NCBI RefSeq assembly: GCF_001625215.2 | Contig: NC_030385.2 | Coordinates: 11,153,135 to 11,217,134 of the forward strand | From: Daucus carota subsp. sativus | Taxonomy: Eukaryota > Streptophyta > Magnoliopsida > Apiales > Apiaceae | Length of the DNA stretch: 64,000 nucleotides | Direction of reading: 5' to 3' | Part shown: positions 58,501 to 64,000 of the stretch, one piece after another | Layout of the letters: each line of letters opens with the position of its first letter | Position numbering within the stretch: the stretch's first letter is position 1 | Translations under genes and position numbers: made by a program | Notes under the pieces: generated by a model | Told to the model about the DNA's origin: nothing | Seen by the model: only the letters and a program-made list of their open reading frames with translations | Databases searched by the model: none

Positions 58501-61500
58501 GCAGGTGTTTCACGATTTCTGAAGGTTTGTTGCTTCTATAGTTCCCCGTAATTCGCTTTTGTATAGTGCTGCTAGTTCTGTGATATAAGCTTTAGCATCT
58601 TCAACAGGAAAAAGACCCAAATATCAAGTGCTTCCTTATTGATCCTCCTGGTTCCGGACTGTTTAACAAGGTAACACGGGGAGTGATGTACACAAAAGAG
58701 GAGGCTGAAGGGCGGAGACTAAAGAACCCATTTGACACCATAACGGAAGGAATTGGGATCAATAGATTAACAGAAAACTTTAAAATGGCAGAACTTGATG
58801 GGGCTTTCCGTGGTACTGATTTGGAAGCAGTTGAAATGTCCAGGTTAGTGCTTGGTCTCTACGCATTTTCTCTTTGTAGAAAATTATAGATATCTCCAAC
58901 TGTATTGGTAGTGACCACTTGTTTATCATCTCTTCCGAACCGTTAAGTGTCAAGTATAGGTCAATCCTTGGCAACCTAGTAATGATATTATACTGACTTA
59001 TTGTCTGTTTTTTATTGGGATAATTTTATGGTGGCTTCCACAAACAAACTGTGTTGTTTAACCCTATAGGAAACAGCACGCATGTGCATGGAAAACCTCT
59101 AGGGTGCAATATACGCCAATCCTGGATCTTCTATTGATTGTAGGATGACAAATAGAGTTGTTCTCTCACTTGACACTTCCCCACTTTTAAATACAAAAGC
59201 TTTATATTCATGACCCTCGGGCGCGCACAACTTTCTCCTGTGTATATTTTCCCTCAATACACAACTCTCTAGTTTGCTCACACTTGTTATGGTGTTAATT
59301 CTCAAAGTTTATGAGAAACATGAATCTATAAAATGGGATAGTTAGAATGAAATAGGAAGAGTGGGCAGAGAAACTGGAAATGTATACTATTGATACTTTC
59401 ACTGCATATTGCAAAGGAGGCAGGAGCCTCACTAAATAGAAAACTTGGTGGCCACTCCTTTAGCAGTAATGATGATGTCAACATACTTGGAGGCTACAGT
59501 TGTAATGTCACCATGTTGTCATGGTGCTTATTTGATATGTTATCCTGACTAGAGCCGGCCAAACGGGCGGGCCGGGGCGGTTCGGGCCGGTTCAGACGGT
59601 TCCCGAACCGCCACAGGAAGAACCGTAACCGGCACGTATTGGTTGACGGTCCGGTCCGTGCCGGGCCGGGCTGAGGAAAGTGAAAACCGGAACCGGCTTA
59701 TACGGATTCTACGGGTTTGAAGGGTTAAGCGGATTGGCGGTTCAACCGGTCACGGTTCCACGGTTCAATTGCCGCGGTTTAGCAGACAGAAGCAGAGACA
59801 CTGCCACAGTAGTCAATTAAGTGATCATTGTTTGTTTTTTGTTTTTTAATGCAAGTGCAAGTGTTTGTTTTTAGTGCACTGTGCAACTGTGACTTTGCAA
59901 TGTAATTTGATTTTGGAATTTAATTGTTTCATTTAATTAATAAATAAATTATTATAAACTAATAAATAAATGGTAAAAAGAGGGCAGTACCTCTTGTAAA
60001 TTTTATAAATTAGAAAAAGATTTTACAAATAATGTGAGAGGACTCCTCTCTAAAAATTTTAACGGAACAAACCGCTTGTACAAACTAAATAAAAAAATAC
60101 ATAACGAAAGAAATTTTTTATTTATTCTTGTTCATTTGCCGAATTGCCGCCTTCGGACGACGAAGTATCCATCAACATCCAAGGATCTTCTTCCTCATCC
60201 GAGTCATCTTCTTGAAGTCCTTGTTGTCTTTGTCTTTTCGCAGCTTGGTCCCAATCTTTTTTACAAACACAAATCTTTACCGCATCTGGCGCGAGACTTG
60301 ATCTTTTCTCATCCAAAACTCTTCTACCTGCACTAAAAGCCGACTCCGATGCAATTGTAGAGGCAGGGACTACTAATACGTCCCTTGCAATTTTAGCTAA
60401 AACTGGAAATTGTATCTCATGACTTCTCCACCATGTTAATATTTCAAAATCTTATCTTGTTTCTAACTTCTACTCCACTTATTTATTTTAAACAAAAAGC
60501 AATTATTTTAAATTCACCCAAATTGGTCGCTTTGACTTAATTACAAATAAGTGTTTATTGTAGAAGTTCTAAGTTATTTATAAGTGAAAAATAATATTTA
60601 ATTTATATATTTGAATATTTTTTATATTCACAACTTATCGAGTATAAAATCATTAATAATATAATAAAATATTAAAAACTATCTTTTAAAATGATCTTTT
60701 ATACTTTGTTAAATCAAATTTTAAGAATAAAAACTAGCCACAAAAAGGAGTAGAATTTTTAAACTAACAATTTGTCAAATTTTAACTCAATAGAACTTGT
60801 AATCTATATAAAAAAATATACTCAATATTTACTACTAGTTCATATATTCTAGTAATAATTTGCGTGAACTTAACATCATGATTGAGATTGACCAAACATA
60901 GTTTACATGCAAACATGCTCAAACAAGTAACACGGTTCACACGGTTCACGGAACCGCGGTTCACGCGGGTTGGCGGGCTACCGTGGTTCGCGGGTCGCGG
61001 TTAACCGCGGGCTTTCGCGGATCGCGGTTCCAGACGGTTCGAGCGGGTTTTACCGGTTTTGGCGGGCCGGTTTGTGACGGTTTGCGAATCGAAGATATGT
61101 GAACCGTAACCGGCTCGTCGTTAAACCTCGGTTCGGGCCGGTTCGTGCCGGTTCGAACCGGCACGTGAAAATACGGGCTAAATGTCGGTTCGGGCCGGTT
61201 CGGGCCGAGCCAAACCGCCCGTTTGGCCGGCTCTAATCCTGACATTGAAATTAATAGTGTGCACAATAAAATAATTTTTTTTTGGGGTATAGTGTGCACA
61301 AATTTCCATACGTTACTAGTATATAGAAACCACAAGTTAGTAACCTGGACTACTGTTGTTGGCTAAGAACAACTTGGTGGACAAGATTTATACTACTCTC
61401 AATAATTACCTAAATCTTATGACGAGGTCTTTGCCAAGTGCTATCACATTGATACAGAGGAATGATTATAATAATGAAATTATAAAAGTTTTGGTGATTT

Positions 61501-61801
61501 TTCAGGTAAAACCAGTTATTTTTTTGTTTTTATTTTTCAATCTTCCAGACTAATGCTGCTCCTCCTGACATTTAGGTTTCTGTTGAAAAATGATGGGCTT
61601 TTTGTTGGGAGCTCTTCAGCTATGAATTGCGTTGGAGCAGTAAGAGTTGCACAATCCCTTGGTCCAGGCCACATTATCGTTACAATTTTGTGTGATAGTG
61701 GGATGAGACATCTGAGTAAGTTTCACAGTGCTCAATATCTATCTCAGCATGGCCTGATACCCAGAGCTAATGGGTTAGAATTTCTTGGTCTCCGGGGCTG
61801 A
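55599..61801 (+). CDS. Membrane-anchored cysteine synthase-like PLP enzyme
   Basis: Six exons: 55599-55802, 55935-56009, 57887-58030, 58135-58524, 58608-58843 and 61576-61801, all GT..AG and in phase, 424 residues. It belongs to the beta-family PLP-dependent enzymes near O-acetylserine(thiol)lyase and cystathionine beta-synthase, in the poorly characterised 'cysteine synthase 2' branch (yeast Mcy1 relatives). Lys83 in GGSVKDRV is the expected PLP Schiff-base lysine. The phosphate/substrate loop is TEGSAGSTAI (107-116) instead of the SGNTG of true cysteine synthases. A glycine-rich PLP loop AAGTGGTVAG follows in exon 4. An N-terminal hydrophobic segment (about residues 6-26) suggests membrane anchoring, perhaps mitochondrial. 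A Gln/Asp-rich insert (KQDIAKQTNGKDVEQSNGD) lies in exon 4. Intron 5 (2.7 kb) hosts a hAT element. Confidence 0.93.
55803..55860. repeat. CT microsatellite starting at the first splice donor
   Basis: The intron begins GTCTCTCTCTCTCT and continues as an interrupted (CT)n and C-run for about 58 bp. Confidence 0.9.
56287..56655. mobile_element. Tourist-type (PIF/Harbinger) MITE in intron 2 of the PLP enzyme gene
   Basis: Ends GAGCATCTCCAAGAGGCTC and GAGGCTCTTGGAGATGCTC are almost perfect inverted repeats, flanked by TAA on both sides (56284-56286 and 56656-56658). 369 bp. Confidence 0.93.
59550..61235. mobile_element. Ac-like hAT deletion derivative in intron 5 of the PLP enzyme gene
   Basis: Ends TAGAGCCGGCCAAACGGGC and GCCCGTTTGGCCGGCTCTA are perfect inverted repeats. 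The perfect 8-bp duplication ATCCTGAC flanks it (59542-59549 and 61236-61243). Subterminal regions of about 250 bp are dense in ggttcgggccgg-type motifs in both arms. 1686 bp. Confidence 0.95.
60122..60455 (-). pseudogene. hAT transposase C-terminal fragment (dimerisation domain)
   Basis: Read on the minus strand: LTWWRSHEIQFPVLAKIARD, then VPASTIASESAFSAGRRVLD, SSLAPDAVKICVCKKDW and an acidic tail EDDSDEEEDPW before the stop. This is the classic C-terminal hAT dimerisation segment of Ac/RICESLEEPER-type transposases. The catalytic and BED zinc-finger parts are missing, so the parent element is an internal deletion. Confidence 0.9.
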
Positions 61802-64000
61802 CCTAATCATCATACCCATTTGCATGCCCGAACTATTCATTGAACATCTGGATGTCTCTAACAGTCACAACTCACAACTACAGTTCCATTTTCTGTACAC
61901 TTCCTAGTTCATAGTATGAATCTTTAGAGAATTGTTAGTAATTTAACAGCTGGAAGTATACGGAAAGGATTCTAACAGCAGTGAGGCGCTGCCGACTCCA
62001 TATCAAGCTGAGCTGATGTCCAAAACTGCTACTTGCTAGAAGGGCAGGGATATATGTAAAACATCTGAGAAAAGACTAGCTCCTCTCGTGGCACTGATGT
62101 ATATTAGATTACAGACTCCCAAGAGTTGACTACAGGCTCACAAATGGCCGAGGTTAATTCTTTCGTAGTGCATTTTGTGCAAGACTTTTGAATACTGATT
62201 GATTTTTAACCTGACATGCAATTTTAAGTCCATTACCTGTATAGCTGCTAAATTGGCAATTTTAGATTATTTTTTTTGTGAATTAAACTTTTCCGAGAGG
62301 ATGTTTTTGAAAATTTTCACTTTCTTGGCTAATTTTTGTAAGAAATCTTTTGTCAAAAAATTGTAAAATGGACATTATTGTTCTTAGAATCTCAATAGAA
62401 ACAACATATTGTATTATAAAAAAAATCAAGATTTTTTGAATTAGGGTTAATTTTGATTGTTTTTATTCGTTAATTTTCTCAAAAATTCGTAAAAGGCTTT
62501 AAAAATTTTTGTAACGAGTCATTTTTAATTTATTAAAAATTGCTTCAAATTTTGTTCTAGCCAAAATGAATTATACAGAACGGGGAATTTAACGAGATTA
62601 CAAACCCAAGTTATCGTCATTTTGACGCATCTAATCATCTTCTTTTATTACATTAGATCCCCCACAATTACTTTCGTTGCATAGTGGGATAGCACGCACT
62701 TTGGAGGAATTCAAGGTTACTAACACCTTTTCGTCCATGTCACGGATATACAAGAGTGTTATAGATCCTTTACAAGGTCAAGTGCCTTTACAGGGCTTCC
62801 GAGAGAAACCTGGACGAATCACTAACTTCAACGTCTTTGTCTACCCTCCCGGAAGGAACGTCTTTGTCTAGTGGTGAAAACTTCACTTAACAAAGTGATA
62901 AGTCATTGGAGGATTTTTTACAGAATCACACGCCTTCACAGGCTTCTGAGGGAAACCAACCAATACTTCTGCCCTCCCGGAAGGAACGTCTTTGTCTAGT
63001 GGTGAAAACTTCACTTTACAAAGTGATAAGTCATTGGAGGATTTTTTACAGAATCACACGCCTTCACAGGCTTCTGAGGGAAACCAACCAACACTTCTGC
63101 ATCTGCTTAAGGACTGGTAGTCGGCAACTTGAGGATTATGAATCAGATTCATTTAAAAAGTCTAATAAAGATAGGGATTTACGAAACCCCATTACACCAT
63201 CTGTGACCTCTCTTGGAGGGGCTAGGATGATTTTTTTAAGGTACATCTTCTTATGAAGGCTTTTTGAATGTGAGGGAAACAGTAACAATTAAACTCGTTA
63301 AATACAACCTCACCTCTAAAGCGGTGACTTGAACGAAATGAGAGATACACCTGCAGAACGCGATAGTGAGACACCCACTCTTCGAGGTGCTGAGAAAGGT
63401 TATGTTTTTCTCTAAATAACATAACGTTGCGCCTCACCACTGTCCTCTGTTAAGTCTTGGCACAAAGTATATGCAGATTGTTTTTTAGCCATATCCAAAA
63501 GACTTTGCGCCAACTGTACTCCAAATTAGAGGCGCAATGTGGTAATATCTTGATAACCGGCTAAGTAGTCACTTTGGGACTAGCAACCACCAAGTTTGGC
63601 ATGTCACTAGACTTGCTCTAAAACAATACGACCCTGACAATAATGGACTATCAAATTATTACCGACTTCTGACAAGAAAAAGGCATAAACTTGATAGCAA
63701 ACTAGCAACAGAATTTGAAGATGATAAGAGAAATTTAATCCAATTTCCAGCCACTATAAAATTCAATCCGCTAAATGGTTACAATGTCACATTAAGGACT
63801 AGAAAGAAAAATTACCTAAATCCCCACGTTCATGGATATATAACTTATCTTCTGCTCCTATTAATTTCTACCGACTTCAGACTATGCCAGCATATAAACA
63901 ATCCCACTAATATATTACAGCCCGCTGTACTCAGTCATAACTGAACGGACAACATAAACATAACTTCAAACAACATATAAGGGGTTATGATTGCAATGAT
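61802..64000. other. 3' flank and gene-free end of window
   Basis: 61802-62250 is probably the 3' UTR and flank of the PLP enzyme gene. Beyond that I see only AT-rich DNA and a local tandem repeat. Short open frames at 62677-63440 are made of repeat sequence. Confidence 0.5.
62845..63105 (+). repeat. 128-bp tandem repeat, two copies
   Basis: 'ggaaggaacgtctttgtcta' starts at 62851 and again at 62979, and the following ~120 bp are nearly identical (one extra T and few substitutions). A more diverged third unit is suggested by 'acgtctttgtctaccctccc' just upstream. Confidence 0.85.

Noticed and set aside
62677-63440. Open frames of 64, 116 and 72 residues
   Set aside because: They run through the 128-bp tandem repeat and switch repeat phase; no recognisable protein.

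Overview
The window is AT-rich nuclear DNA from a eudicot plant. Evidence: spliced genes with GT..AG introns, plant-specific families (L-type lectin receptor kinase, chloroplast CRM splicing factor, fasciclin-like arabinogalactan protein, MIR156), and a dense load of Stowaway, Tourist, Mutator-like, hAT, Helitron, LINE and LTR elements. Abundant Stowaway and Tourist MITEs fit an umbellifer such as carrot, but that is only a weak inference; I cannot name the species.

Layout. 1-2260: 3' part of a PARN-like poly(A) ribonuclease gene (+). 2260-5330: two Stowaway MITEs, a small spliced hypothetical gene (-) at 3957-4297, and a LINE-like remnant. 5330-8410: empty AT-rich DNA, then a Tourist element containing a Mutator-like foldback element. 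8982-10136: solo LTR with an internal tandem duplication of its promoter half. 10450-11330: MIR156 locus (+) with TATA box and hairpin. 11954-13990: intronless LecRK-VIII-type receptor kinase (-). 14000-24900: transposon graveyard with nested Tourist copies, an Ac-like hAT MITE, and a four-level nest ending in a decayed DUF4371-type hAT transposase. 26729-27844: fasciclin-like arabinogalactan gene (-) with a minisatellite-coded tail and a MITE against its TATA box. 28000-38900: gene-poor, with LINE remnants, including a segmentally duplicated LINE whose two copies carry different later insertions and deletions. 39278-45113: nine-exon CFM3-type CRM gene (+). 45737-46560: alkaline/neutral invertase pseudogene (-). 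47068-49949: four-exon WLM metalloprotease/RanBP2 zinc-finger gene (-). 50882-51577: Mutator-type MITE. 51772-55394: non-autonomous Helitron (-). 55599-61801: six-exon cysteine-synthase-like PLP enzyme (+) with a 1.7-kb hAT element in its last intron. 62000-64000: repeats only.

The genes do not form a pathway; this is an ordinary mosaic of unrelated plant genes separated by transposons. The most useful results are the MIR156 hairpin, the exon models, and a set of transposon insertions whose ends are fixed by target-site duplications. I found no clearly novel multi-gene system. The least described items are a Mutator-type MITE family with palindromic termini, the FLA protein with an unusual repeat tail, and the small spliced gene at 3957-4297.
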